Assembly (NCBI GenBank): GCA_029263015.1
Contig: JAJCYI010000139.1
Coordinates: forward strand, 1-64,000
Direction of reading: 5' to 3'
DNA from: Saprospiraceae bacterium
Lineage (GTDB): Bacteria; Bacteroidota; Bacteroidia; Chitinophagales; Saprospiraceae
DNA length: 64,000 nt
Part shown: positions 46,191-54,457 of the stretch, piece after piece
How positions within the stretch are numbered: the first letter of the stretch is position 1
How the letters are laid out: each line of letters opens with the position of its first letter
Program-made: the position numbers and the translations under genes
The notes under the pieces: model-generated
What the model was told of the DNA's origin: nothing
Seen by the model: the letters and a program-made list of their open reading frames with translations, nothing else
The model's database searches: none

Positions 46191-47036
46191 ATGAAAAATT
46201 TAATTCTTTTATTAACCTCGTTGATCACAATGTCCACTATTGATGTTTCAAATATTCCTTCAGTTTTTGGAGGGAGTAAATTAATTATTGCGACTACGCC
46301 GTTTGCTGACAATGTAGACCCAAGGGAGTCATGTAGTATGGACTTGGTGAACTCTTATCGTGGGATCACTAGTGAAATACCCCGACTAACTAATAATGAC
46401 ATTGAACAAATTGGTATAAATCATAACTACATTTTAAACTTGGCTGTAATTGAAATGAGTAAAACCCCCGGTATCCCTTCCCTGAATGAAGTTAAAGGAA
46501 TATTCAGAAATATTGAAATTCCCAATCTTGAATTTACTGATCCTGCTGTAGAGTTGAACTGGAAGAACTATTTTATGGACAATTCGATCATATCTGAAAA
46601 CGAGCTTCCGGTTCCAGTTAGGAACGCATATTACGAGATGTTAAATATTTTTTCTAGTTCAAATAATTACAATGAAGTAGAAATACAAATAAACAATTCT
46701 TTAGCCGATGTGGAAAGTTTAAACATTGATTATGTAAACAAAGATTTAATCAAAGTTATGTTGACAGTTGGAAAATATTCTGCTAAATTTTGGTTTCCAG
46801 AGAATTTAGGAGGAGATGGAATCGGATATGCTTTTTTAGTAAATAAAGGTGTTCTTGATATTGGCGATGACATCCAGGCATTGAGTATAGCGCAAGCCGA
46901 TGCCATCGGCGCTGCTGGAGGAATGCTACAATGGGTTGGGGCGGCAATATTGGGAGGTCCAGTAGGGGTTGCCGGCTTTATTGGCGGCGCATTATTTGGC
47001 GCCGGTTTCGCTTCAGCAGTGGAATGGTTAGATTGA
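46191..47036 (+). CDS. Secreted protein with glycine-rich hydrophobic tail
   Basis: A 281-residue protein with a short N-terminal hydrophobic segment (about 1-20) that may be a signal peptide or anchor, a mixed middle region, and a C-terminal 45 residues very rich in Gly and Ala (GAAGGMLQWVGAAILGG, then VGVAGFIGGALFGAGF). The tail recalls the glycine-zipper helices of bacteriocins and pore-forming peptides, and of some holins. The family is not recognised. It lies downstream of the short units and upstream of two MITEs; its leader (AAAACTAAAATTATG) is like those of the small units. The AT content is higher than in the core genes, as in other laterally acquired patches. Confidence 0.6.
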   Translation: MKNLILLLTSLITMSTIDVSNIPSVFGGSKLIIATTPFADNVDPRESCSMDLVNSYRGITSEIPRLTNNDIEQIGINHNYILNLAVIEMSKTPGIPSLNEVKGIFRNIEIPNLEFTDPAVELNWKNYFMDNSIISENELPVPVRNAYYEMLNIFSSSNNYNEVEIQINNSLADVESLNIDYVNKDLIKVMLTVGKYSAKFWFPENLGGDGIGYAFLVNKGVLDIGDDIQALSIAQADAIGAAGGMLQWVGAAILGGPVGVAGFIGGALFGAGFASAVEWLD

Positions 47037-47045
47037 AATTTCAAT

Positions 47046-47176
47046 GGGTGTATTTCAAAACTTCGTCGTATATTTTTAAAATTTTAAATCAACTTCGTAA
47101 CGCGCTGACAGTCAATTATAAACAAGTAGCGATTTTGGCCTATTATTAAGTCAGTCCGAAATTTTGAAATACACCC
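47046..47176. mobile_element. 131-bp MITE, copy A
   Basis: Begins GGGTGTATTTCAAAACTTCG and ends with the inverted CCGAAATTTTGAAATACACC C. It starts 10 bp after the stop of the 46191 gene. No clear target duplication. Confidence 0.7.
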
Positions 47177-47407
47177 TTATAATCTGCTAATGATTGAAAA
47201 TCAAAATGTTATATTTTTAGAAAAATTGCTGGGGCTTGAAAACTTCGCTTGTGGAGGATAAAGCTGTAATTTGGTGTTAGCAAATAGTGTTTTTTTCAGG
47301 GTGAACCAAAAAGTCATTTTTTAATATGAAAAATCCTTTGGATTCATTGAGTTAATAGACTTTTATTTCAACACTAAAATAAGACGATTTTAAATAACTT
47401 TTGGTAA

Positions 47408-47539
47408 GGGTGTATTTCAAAGTTTCGGTGTATATTTTATAAAATTTAATAATATCTGTGTAATGGATTGATATTCATAATTTAATGAATGATTATTTTA
47501 ACATACATATTGTTACGACCGAAGTTTTGAAATACACCC
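47408..47539. mobile_element. 132-bp MITE, copy B, with 8-bp target duplication
   Basis: Same ends as copy A (GGGTGTATTTCAAAGTTTCG / CGAAGTTTTGAAATACACCC). It is flanked by TTTGGTAA at 47400-47407 and 47540-47547, an exact 8-bp duplication. Interiors of the two copies differ, so they have diverged apart from the ends. Confidence 0.78.
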
Positions 47540-47556
47540 TTTGGTAATCAATGGAT

Positions 47557-47663
47557 TATATAGCAATCATGAATAGGATGAGATATTGAAATGTCAATTA
47601 ATCTCAAATCATATGTGGTGTGAAAGATTATATTTATCGTCACCTATTCAGGATTGCTATATA
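47557..47663. repeat. Inverted repeat with 21-bp arms
   Basis: TATATAGCAATCATGAATAG G at 47557-47577 has an inverted partner at 47643-47663 with one mismatch. The 65-bp spacer is AT-rich. It begins 10 bp after the duplication of MITE copy B. Confidence 0.6.
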
Positions 47664-47819
47664 TTGTCGAAACGGTTTTTCGTCACCTTGTTTTATTTTT
47701 TAAAAACCTGAAAATTAATTTTTTAGGTTAGCTGCTCAATTCATTACAATCAGATAAAATCAAATATTCAAATGCTATTGCGGTAACGTATTATTTTATT
47801 AAATTTAAAACTAATATCA

Positions 47820-48014
47820 ATGAAAATTACTTACTACATTTTTATAGACATCCTAATATACGGACTAATGGTATGCGTATATATAATCTGGTCTCTCCAT
47901 GACAATGGATGTGAAATAGAAGGGTCAATTGTAAAAAAAGGATTGTTAACTTTTTTGTTTATATTCATAATGACCTTATATAGAATTTTTATGCAAAAAA
48001 AATCTGCCAGCTAA
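47820..48014 (+). CDS. Small membrane protein (64 aa)
   Basis: Two hydrophobic segments (about 4-25 and 43-57) around a short DNGCEIEGS loop and a basic C-terminus. No family recognised. It lies between MITEs and an IS in AT-rich DNA; the coding status is likely but not sure. Confidence 0.45.
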   Translation: MKITYYIFIDILIYGLMVCVYIIWSLHDNGCEIEGSIVKKGLLTFLFIFIMTLYRIFMQKKSAS

Positions 48015-48169
48015 CGTAGGGCCACACCCTGTACCCTTCCATGTTCAGTTTTTTTTTAATGGCCTCCGTTATAGACGGCTATGGGCGCAACAGCGATCTG
48101 TGCCATTAAAATAAGTTAAAAAAAAGAGGGAAGAGTGGCCATATTTGCAATGAACAAAAAAGCAAAAAA

Positions 48170-48424
48170 ATGGCACACACTTCCATCGCAGCAAAGATAA
48201 GCTCATTTTTAGCAAAGGACCTGATAGGTCGATTTGAATCGTTCATTGAAAAACTAAGCGAAGGCCGATTGTACGAATTTGAGGAAGAACTTTGCTCAAC
48301 CACGAAAGACTTTTACAACCTGGTAGCAAGAGAGTTGCTGTGTGAAGGGCGAAAAAGAGCCAGGAGAACATGCGCAAAATGGCAAGGTCCAAAGGCCTTG
48401 GCAAACTCGAAGAGCGGCCGATGA
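48170..48424 (+). CDS. IS transposase N-terminal frame (orfA)
   Basis: An 84-codon frame. The first about 60 residues (MAHTSIAAKISSFLAKDLIG...FEEELCSTTKDFYNLVA) look like the N-terminal region of ISKra4-type transposases. It ends in a nonsensical tail because the coding information continues in the -1 frame. A run AAAAA at 48349-48354 (GCGAAAAAGAGC) lies just after a stop in the -1 frame, and so in the window where slippage could join both frames. Confidence 0.65.
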   Translation: MAHTSIAAKISSFLAKDLIGRFESFIEKLSEGRLYEFEEELCSTTKDFYNLVARELLCEGRKRARRTCAKWQGPKALANSKSGR

Positions 48425-49518
48425 GCGTACAGTTGAAGACGGGCCATTACGTGAAGCCCACCGGGCTTTATGCCTGTAAAGCCCCCAGGGGCTACCAGGG
48501 GGCGAGGCATTTGCTACGGGCCCATTGGCGCCTGGTAAAAGGGGCCTCCCCTGGCTATTACAGCAATGTGTGCCTGTTGTGCGTCCTTTGCCCATCTTTT
48601 GAAGTGGCCGGACAAGTACTTGACCTTCAAGGGGTTGCCTGCAACAGGGACCGGATACGCAAGTTGGCTGTCGCATTCGGCAACAAATGCAAAGGGCAAC
48701 AACCTGCCCTGGCACACGCACCCGGGGAAAGCCTTGCCGGTAAACGGGTCGTTGTCAGCCTGGACGGCGGGCGCACTCGCACCAGGGAGTACGACGGCGA
48801 AGAGAACAAAGAGGGCAACGCCACTTTTGATACCCCCTGGCGGGAGCCCGAGCTGTTTGTCATAGACATAATGGACGGGTACGGAAAAGTGGACACGACG
48901 AGCCTGCCGGTCTATGGCTGCCTCTTTGACAAGGAAGAAACGGTGGAACTGCTGGGCGACCACTTGAAGGCTCTCGGCATCCAGTACGCACGGCAGGTCG
49001 AGGTGGTGGCCGACGGCGCCCCCTGGATATGGAACAGGGCCGGGCCCATGTTGAAGGAACTTGGCGTGCAGGATGAAAAAATTGTCGAGGTGGTGGACTA
49101 TTACCATGCCTGCAGCTATGTGCACAAAATAATAGAAGGGCTGCCCCAAAAGCACAGGGGCCGGTCAAAAGAACTGTTGAAAACATTTAAAGGCCATCTT
49201 TGGGAGGGGCAAATAGAAAAGATCGTCGAAAAATGCGAAGGGTTGTTCAAAAGGCCCGGCAAACTTGTCCGGCGGTATGTTGGCTACCTTTCAAAAAATG
49301 AAGACAGGATGCAATATGCTGATTTTCAAAAGGATAAATTAATGTGCGGCAGTGGGATCGTAGAATCGGGAATAAGAAGGATCATCAACCTCCGGTTCAA
49401 AAATGCGTCTTCTTTTTGGAAAAAAGAAAATGTCGAGTGTTTATATTTTTTGAGGGGCATCCTCCTTTCTTTCAGATGGAATATGATGATGCAAAATTTA
49501 ATTAAAACTCAATTTTAG
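48370..49518 (+). CDS. ISKra4-like DDE transposase, main frame (orfB)
   Basis: A 382-residue frame. The catalytic elements are visible: VVVSLDGGRTRTRE (first Asp), VEVVADGAPWIWNRAG, EVVDYYHACSYVHKI (second Asp), and the last block MQYADFQKDKLMCGSGIVES with the Glu, followed by RRIINLRFKNASSFWKK. The order and the GSGxVES block are those of the ISKra4 family. The true protein is probably made as an orfA-orfB fusion through -1 frameshifting; the frame is open from just upstream of 48350. Confidence 0.82.
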   Translation: MRKMARSKGLGKLEERPMSVQLKTGHYVKPTGLYACKAPRGYQGARHLLRAHWRLVKGASPGYYSNVCLLCVLCPSFEVAGQVLDLQGVACNRDRIRKLAVAFGNKCKGQQPALAHAPGESLAGKRVVVSLDGGRTRTREYDGEENKEGNATFDTPWREPELFVIDIMDGYGKVDTTSLPVYGCLFDKEETVELLGDHLKALGIQYARQVEVVADGAPWIWNRAGPMLKELGVQDEKIVEVVDYYHACSYVHKIIEGLPQKHRGRSKELLKTFKGHLWEGQIEKIVEKCEGLFKRPGKLVRRYVGYLSKNEDRMQYADFQKDKLMCGSGIVESGIRRIINLRFKNASSFWKKENVECLYFLRGILLSFRWNMMMQNLIKTQF

Positions 49519-49614
49519 GGGGCACAGATCGCTGCTGCACCCGACGGCAAGTATATATGGCCACGGCAGGACTGCTAAAACGAACACCGAATGGAGTCGG
49601 GCGTCAGCGACTAA

Positions 49615-49641
49615 TAAATTGTCGTTCCTGACAATTTTATC
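49615..49641. terminator. Hairpin downstream of the IS
   Basis: AAATTGTC / GACAATTT stem with a 6-nt loop. It may end transcription leaving the IS. Confidence 0.4.
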
Positions 49642-49736
49642 GCTCAAACAAAATCATTTAGTCGAACACTACTAAAATTTTATGCGTTTAACCTATTGAA
49701 AAAGTAGCAATCTCATTTTTTTAAAATAAAATAGCT

Positions 49737-50177
49737 ATGAAAACATCCACTCACACCATGCTCATTGCCCTACCATTTTTTATAATGGCATTTGGCATAT
49801 CAAATAAACCCTCATCAATAGGCGACCCAATCACCATAGAAATAAATGTGGGTAAAGGCGCCAATTGCTATGACCGTGGCCGATTATGCAATGCTAGGGC
49901 TATGGAAATGAACAACTCACAAATAGGCCCAGCAACCGATGCCCTTGGCAAAGCCTACTTCAACAGCGAAGGCCGTTTTGTGATGGAACTGAACATCCTC
50001 TTGACCGGCGCCATTACCGAAGAACTGTCTGATGGTATATTCAGCATAGAAGAAGATTTCCAACTGTCAAATGAACTGCTGACCCTCATGGGAAGGCCAT
50101 CGGATACGGTCATTTTAAACAATGGCGATTACACCGTCGAGGCGGTGGAAGGCAACAGTTACCGAATTGTGTTTTAA
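49737..50177 (+). CDS. Secreted Cys-pair protein (family copy 1)
   Basis: A 146-residue protein with a signal peptide (about 1-22). The mature part begins with a beta-strand and a Cys pair, GANCYDRGRLCNARAMEMN, then FVMELNILL, and ends with a C-terminal strand pair NGDYTVEAVEGNSYRIVF. The whole pattern is shared with the protein at 51391 (CLNYGICRVNVLA ... GIYSVLEEEGCLKVIF), so the two are paralogues. No known family is recognised. It heads a likely three-gene cassette. Confidence 0.6.
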   Translation: MKTSTHTMLIALPFFIMAFGISNKPSSIGDPITIEINVGKGANCYDRGRLCNARAMEMNNSQIGPATDALGKAYFNSEGRFVMELNILLTGAITEELSDGIFSIEEDFQLSNELLTLMGRPSDTVILNNGDYTVEAVEGNSYRIVF

Positions 50178-50237
50178 TTTAAATTGCTGTTGGCCATTGG
50201 CTTTTAGCATTTGGCCAAAAGTCAAAATATTTCAGCT

Positions 50238-51407
50238 ATGAAAACGGCAACCTTACTTCTCGCTTGGGGGCTACTTTACTGCTCCCCCTTGCTCGCTGGA
50301 ATTGTGAAAGATTCTCTTTCTGCACAATTTCCCCTCCAAGAACTGGAAGCGGAACTGTCGGGCCTCCACCAGGATTTTGAAACGGCGGGGGCTGCCCTGC
50401 AGGTAGAACTGGCCGCCGTCAACCGCATCCTCGAAAACAGCTATGCCGGACGGGGCATGGTGGCCTACTTGGAAGCCATGAACCACAAAATGGAACTGCG
50501 GGACGAAATGGCACTTCTCGAAGAAATGTACCAGCTCAACATGGCTAAGGCCCGGTATCGGAAAGGGCTGGAACTCATCAAACTGATGTACGAAAAAATA
50601 CTGGGCCTCGACCACCATTTCTATTCCCTCGAAACCTATAACAACATCGCTCAGATGACCAACCCCAATGCCTATCCCGCTTTCCAGAAATCGAAAGGGG
50701 ACATTGAGAAACGGCTCAAAAAAAACAACGACATCAGCCTGCCCAACCTCCTGAATAGCAACCCGCTCATGTCGGCCACCTTTGCACTAGTGGCCTCTTT
50801 TGTTGGGGAAGGCGAACCTCGAAACAAAGAAAAAGACTTGGAGCAAGTCGCCTGCATCCTTGATTTTACGGTGCGTATGTTTGCCGACCTGAACCTCATT
50901 TATTACGAAACCGAATTCCTCAAAGAAAGCAACAAGAACCTTAAGGCTGACTGCCTGCAGCTGTTTAAGGATTATGCAAAGATTATCGGTTACAAAGCAG
51001 CGCTCGACGTCTGCCGTGCCGACGACGATTGGGAAACAGTCTATGAAAAACTCGATCAATTTATTATCGATATGGAAGCCGATGCTGTAAAAAGCAAAGA
51101 CGACGCCGTGGCCAACCGCAACCTGATGAAGGGCATCGCCAACCTCGAATTTTCCATTGACCGCCTGCTTGATTTTTTGGAAAAATACAATGCGTTTATC
51201 GCACAGGGCGGCAAGTATTATCAAAAATTCGAAGTCATTGTTTCCAATTACCAGAACGAGGCGGCCTGCGCCAAACAATTGCCCCACCAATTTTCGACAT
51301 TAAAACAGGACATTAAATATTCCATCGAAAAATTCAAGGAGGCGTACAACATCGCTGAACTGAACGGCTCAAAACTAAAAGACTTGCTTTATGGAATCGA
51401 AGATTAA
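50238..51407 (+). CDS. Secreted helical protein between the Cys-pair genes
   Basis: A 389-residue protein from ATG 50238 (upstream TTG 50211 is unlikely). A signal peptide (about 1-21, ending SPLLAG) is followed by long helices with heptad-like patterns (residues 25-150, 235-390: LQELEAELSGLHQDFE, LEFSIDRLLDFLEKYN). It is probably an extracellular or periplasmic helical bundle. No family recognised. The 3' end overlaps the next gene by 17 bp. Confidence 0.6.
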   Translation: MKTATLLLAWGLLYCSPLLAGIVKDSLSAQFPLQELEAELSGLHQDFETAGAALQVELAAVNRILENSYAGRGMVAYLEAMNHKMELRDEMALLEEMYQLNMAKARYRKGLELIKLMYEKILGLDHHFYSLETYNNIAQMTNPNAYPAFQKSKGDIEKRLKKNNDISLPNLLNSNPLMSATFALVASFVGEGEPRNKEKDLEQVACILDFTVRMFADLNLIYYETEFLKESNKNLKADCLQLFKDYAKIIGYKAALDVCRADDDWETVYEKLDQFIIDMEADAVKSKDDAVANRNLMKGIANLEFSIDRLLDFLEKYNAFIAQGGKYYQKFEVIVSNYQNEAACAKQLPHQFSTLKQDIKYSIEKFKEAYNIAELNGSKLKDLLYGIED

Positions 51408-51795
51408 AACCTTAAAACCAGGAGGGCTTTTTTCATCCGATAAATTCCGCTTCGCCCTCGTCGAAGTCGAATTCGGCTCGCCGATGAAAAACTGTCTGAA
51501 TTACGGCATCTGCCGAGTCAATGTACTCGCAGCATCATCGCAAGACCGTTGCCCCTGCCGCTGCCTGGCGACCGTCAGGGCCTATGAAGGCGGGCTGGTA
51601 CAGTTTGTTTTTGACAAAAAAAGCATGACCGCCAGCACTGTTGAAAAACATTTCAAAAACGGGCTGTTCCGCGTGACTGATGCTTATGTGTTGGTATCAG
51701 AAGTAGTGGCCAAGATCGGTCGGGAGAGCTTTGTCGTATTACCGGGCATTTATTCGGTCTTAGAGGAGGAGGGGTGTTTGAAAGTGATTTTCTGA
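51391..51795 (+). CDS. Cys-pair protein (family copy 2, no signal peptide)
   Basis: A 134-residue protein that starts inside the end of the previous gene (17-bp overlap), so it is translationally coupled. It has KNCLNYGICRVNVLA, a second Cys cluster CPCRCLA, then LVQFVFDKK and the C-terminal strands GIYSVLEEEGCLKVIF, all in the same order as the protein at 49737. It lacks a hydrophobic N-terminus, so one relative is exported and the other stays inside. Function unknown; the Cys cluster could bind metal. Confidence 0.6.
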   Translation: MESKIKTLKPGGLFSSDKFRFALVEVEFGSPMKNCLNYGICRVNVLAASSQDRCPCRCLATVRAYEGGLVQFVFDKKSMTASTVEKHFKNGLFRVTDAYVLVSEVVAKIGRESFVVLPGIYSVLEEEGCLKVIF

Positions 51796-51812
51796 TATGC
51801 CCAAAGTTGGCC

Positions 51813-52409
51813 TCACTCCAAACTCCGCCACAAATACCAGCAAGCATTGGTACGGTAAGGCCGCCATGGTTCAGCCAACTCGGTCATGCGCGTCTTTAAT
51901 AATTTGCCTGTTTCTGTTAAGCCGTAATTTTTGATTATTCCATTTTGGATGCCCAGGTCATCGACTGGGAAAACATCTGGGCGAAAAAGGGAGAACATCA
52001 AGATCATTTGAACGGTCCATCTGCCGACTCCCTTTATTTGGGTTAGGTATTCTACTATAACCTCATCTTCCATTCCTTCAAGGTCGCTATTTTCAATTTG
52101 TTCACGAAGAAAAAAATCAGACACATTTTGTAGATAGGAAGCTTTTTGCCGAGAGAGGCCCACTCCCCGTAATGTTTCCATGTCCATGGCAATTACTTTT
52201 TTAGCCAATGGTGTTTTGTTTTCGAAAAGATCGAGGAAACGGTGGTGAATGGTCTCAGCAGCTTTGCCAGAAAGTTGCTGCCCAACAATGGACCGCAACA
52301 AATCCTGATAAAGTCCTTTGGGTTGCCGGAAGGTGGGTGGCGGCAATGTGATTATCAGGCTCTTTAGAACAGGATCTTTGGATAAATGGTCAGCGGATTC
52401 TTTGTGCAT
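51813..52409 (-). CDS. AlkA-like DNA-3-methyladenine glycosylase
   Basis: A roughly 198-residue HhH-GPD glycosylase. The helix-hairpin-helix is LTQIKGVGRWTVQMILMF (about 125-142 from the chosen start), and the catalytic Asp is in FPVDDLGIQNGI. The start is best placed at MHKESADHLSKDP (ATG 52409); the preceding 20 codons (to 52469) look unlike the family. It removes alkylated bases in base-excision repair. It is convergent with the Cys-pair genes. Confidence 0.9.
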   Translation of the reverse strand: MHKESADHLSKDPVLKSLIITLPPPTFRQPKGLYQDLLRSIVGQQLSGKAAETIHHRFLDLFENKTPLAKKVIAMDMETLRGVGLSRQKASYLQNVSDFFLREQIENSDLEGMEDEVIVEYLTQIKGVGRWTVQMILMFSLFRPDVFPVDDLGIQNGIIKNYGLTETGKLLKTRMTELAEPWRPYRTNACWYLWRSLE

Positions 52410-52740
52410 GAGTGGTGGAGTTTGTTTAGATTCCCAAATGTCGGAAAAGAAACCAAGCCATAGAAACAAAGACTCATTTTAGAAACCGGAAAACAAATGT
52501 TGGCCAGCACAAAATTTTGATTTTTTTAAATTTTCCCACACAAAATTTTTCTAAAATAATAATTTTTCTCACCTTAGCATTCTCAATTGAACAGCGACAT
52601 CCCATCCGAAATATCCAATCTCGAAATTAGCTTAACCTCTGAATTACATTTGGAATAATTCCAACATCGAAGAACCATGTGTAGGCTTACTCTACTAAAG
52701 AGGAGTTGTTTATTAAATCAAACCAAAACACAGCAGAACT

Positions 52741-52842
52741 ATGTTACTACTCTACATTGCAACTGGAGCATTCTTGATTGGCGGGGTCATCATTTTAGGA
52801 GCTAACTATACCGCTCAAAAAACGACCAGGAGATGGTATTGA
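52741..52842 (+). CDS. Tiny membrane protein (33 aa), family copy 2
   Basis: MLLLYIATGAFLIGGVII, one membrane helix, then LGANYTAQKTTRRWY, a basic tail. It is similar to the 37-residue product at 33458 in start, length and GAFLxGG core. The gene lies in a 750-bp region without other genes, preceded by a leader like those of other small genes here (AAAACACAGCAGAACTATG). Function unknown; regulators of membrane complexes or toxins of type I TA systems often have this size. Confidence 0.55.
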   Translation: MLLLYIATGAFLIGGVIILGANYTAQKTTRRWY

Positions 52843-53077
52843 TGTAAAAAAGAACTTTATGGTCTAAAAAAACATCTAATACACCCTCTTCCCCATCCAA
52901 TTTCCAATCATTATTATTTTCCCACTGAAACACTATTTATTGTGTTGGTTTATAGAATTTGACAAGTTAACATCCACACTTGCCACATTTTTTTTTTGCT
53001 CATTTCTTGATAAAAAAATTTGGCTGCTGACGTTCAGCCCTTTCCTGTTTATTACCTACTTTTCCTGTTTTTAGGAT

Positions 53078-53194
53078 CGTTCAAATAATAACTTCGACAT
53101 CCTTTTGGTGTTCTAAGGAATGAGTTCTAAATAAAGTATAGTTGTACACTTTATTTAAATCTCATTCCTAATTGCCTAATTTATTATTTGAACG
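53078..53194. repeat. Nested palindromic element (about 117 bp)
   Basis: Outer perfect 14-bp arms CGTTCAAATAATAA (53078-53091 and complement at 53181-53194), with an inner imperfect hairpin, TAAGGAATGAGTTCTAAATA versus its partner up to TCATTCCTA (about 53114-53170). No ORF. It resembles the other long palindromes; it could be a miniature element. Confidence 0.6.
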
Positions 53195-53216
53195 GTCTTT
53201 AATTTCAATTTAAACT

Positions 53217-54245
53217 TTGCCCGAAAAAAAAATATTGATTACAGGTGCTACTGGGTTTATCGGCGCATACCTCCTTCACTACTTGGTGTCAAAAGACGAG
53301 AAGAACATCCGTGCTTTGCGACGGCAGTCAAGCCCTTTGGATTTGGTAGAAAGTATTTACAATCAAGTGGAATGGGTGGAAGGGGATATACTCGATCCAA
53401 CTTCATTGGAAGATGCCATGCAGGGGATTGATAAAATATACCACTGTGCCGCTATCGTTTCTTTTAACCAAAATGATGCGGCATATATGATGAGAGTAAA
53501 CCAGGAAGGAACTGCCAATGTGGTGAATATTGCGTTGGAGAAGAAGGTTGAAAAACTGGTCTATGTCAGTTCAATTGCTGCGATTGGCCGCCGCAAGAAT
53601 GAGACAACGATAAATGAAAAAAGCAAATGGAGCAGCGACAAATCGAACACTCCCTATGGGATTAGTAAGCACCTGGCAGAAATGGAAGTATATCGGGGAA
53701 TGGCAGAAGGTTTGAATGCGGCCATTGTCAATCCATCCAATGTTTTGGGCAGTGGTTTTTGGAAAGGCCGAGCCACTACAGGGCAATTTTTTTTCAAAAT
53801 GTGGCGTGGGTTACCTTTTTATCCAGCTGGTGGGACAGGTTTTGTAGATGTGCGGGATGTAGTTCGTTTCATGCATCTTCTTATGGAAAGTGACATTACC
53901 AGCGAGCGTTATATATTAAATGGTGACAACCTTCCATTTCTGACCATTTTTGAGAACATCGCCAAGTCACTGAGTGTTAGAATACCTTTTATAAAAGTCA
54001 GCCCACTTATCAGAGAAGTCGCTTGGCGAAGCAGTTGGCTATTATCCAAATTTACAGGTAAGCCTCCTTTCATTACCAAGCAAACAGCGCGCTATTCAGC
54101 TCGCAATTATTTTTATGAAAATGGTAAATCCTTAGAGCAATTTTCATTTTTATATACGCCGATAGAGCAAACCATTAAAGAAACGGGCAATCAATTTTTG
54201 GAAAGTGTAACCAAGGGCCTCAAGCCTATGATTTTACCTTTCTGA
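53217..54245 (+). CDS. NAD(P)-dependent epimerase/dehydratase
   Basis: A 342-residue extended SDR. The nucleotide loop is ILITGATGFIGAYLL (about 6-20); the active site is YVSSIAAIGR (Ser) and the YGISKHLAEM motif (Tyr, Lys, about 145-154). It resembles dihydroflavonol-reductase-like proteins. The substrate is not obvious. TTG is the best start (MPEKKILITG), because no ATG lies upstream in the frame. Confidence 0.85.
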   Translation: MPEKKILITGATGFIGAYLLHYLVSKDEKNIRALRRQSSPLDLVESIYNQVEWVEGDILDPTSLEDAMQGIDKIYHCAAIVSFNQNDAAYMMRVNQEGTANVVNIALEKKVEKLVYVSSIAAIGRRKNETTINEKSKWSSDKSNTPYGISKHLAEMEVYRGMAEGLNAAIVNPSNVLGSGFWKGRATTGQFFFKMWRGLPFYPAGGTGFVDVRDVVRFMHLLMESDITSERYILNGDNLPFLTIFENIAKSLSVRIPFIKVSPLIREVAWRSSWLLSKFTGKPPFITKQTARYSARNYFYENGKSLEQFSFLYTPIEQTIKETGNQFLESVTKGLKPMILPF

Positions 54246-54319
54246 TCTATGACTTGATTGAAGGCCAACCCAGTGCTACCTAATGTTAGGTATATCCGTT
54301 CTCCCAAAATATAGCTAAA

Positions 54320-54445
54320 ATGATTAAACTCACCGGAATTGCCGATAGTACGCGCTACTTTTGGCTGTGTGAATTAAATCTAAATAAAAATAAAGGCGTT
54401 TACGGTAAAAGTGGACGACGTTTTTCTACACCTTTTGAAGTATAA
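54320..54445 (+). CDS. 41-aa ORF before feoA
   Basis: ATG 54320 to TAA 54445. The product, MIKLTGIADSTRYFWLCELN..., ends RRFSTPFEV. It is in the same direction as, and 12 bp before, feoA, so it may be the first gene of the iron operon. No family recognised; it could also be a leader peptide. Confidence 0.35.
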   Translation: MIKLTGIADSTRYFWLCELNLNKNKGVYGKSGRRFSTPFEV

Positions 54446-54457
54446 ATATTTGATGAG

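Larger units (their letters stand above)
48083..49542 (+). mobile_element. Complete ISKra4-like insertion sequence (about 1.46 kb)
   Basis: Terminal repeats GGGCGCAACAGCGATCTGTG and GGGTGCAGCAGCGATCTGTG (minus strand at the right end) match at 18 of 20 positions. The flanks, GACGGCTAT on the left and GACGGCAAG on the right, match at 7 of 9, which would be a worn target duplication. It carries the two overlapping frames below. Confidence 0.75.

Noticed and set aside
48514-49155. 213-codon ORF on the minus strand
   Set aside because: Antisense to the IS transposase and explained by its GC-rich coding sequence.
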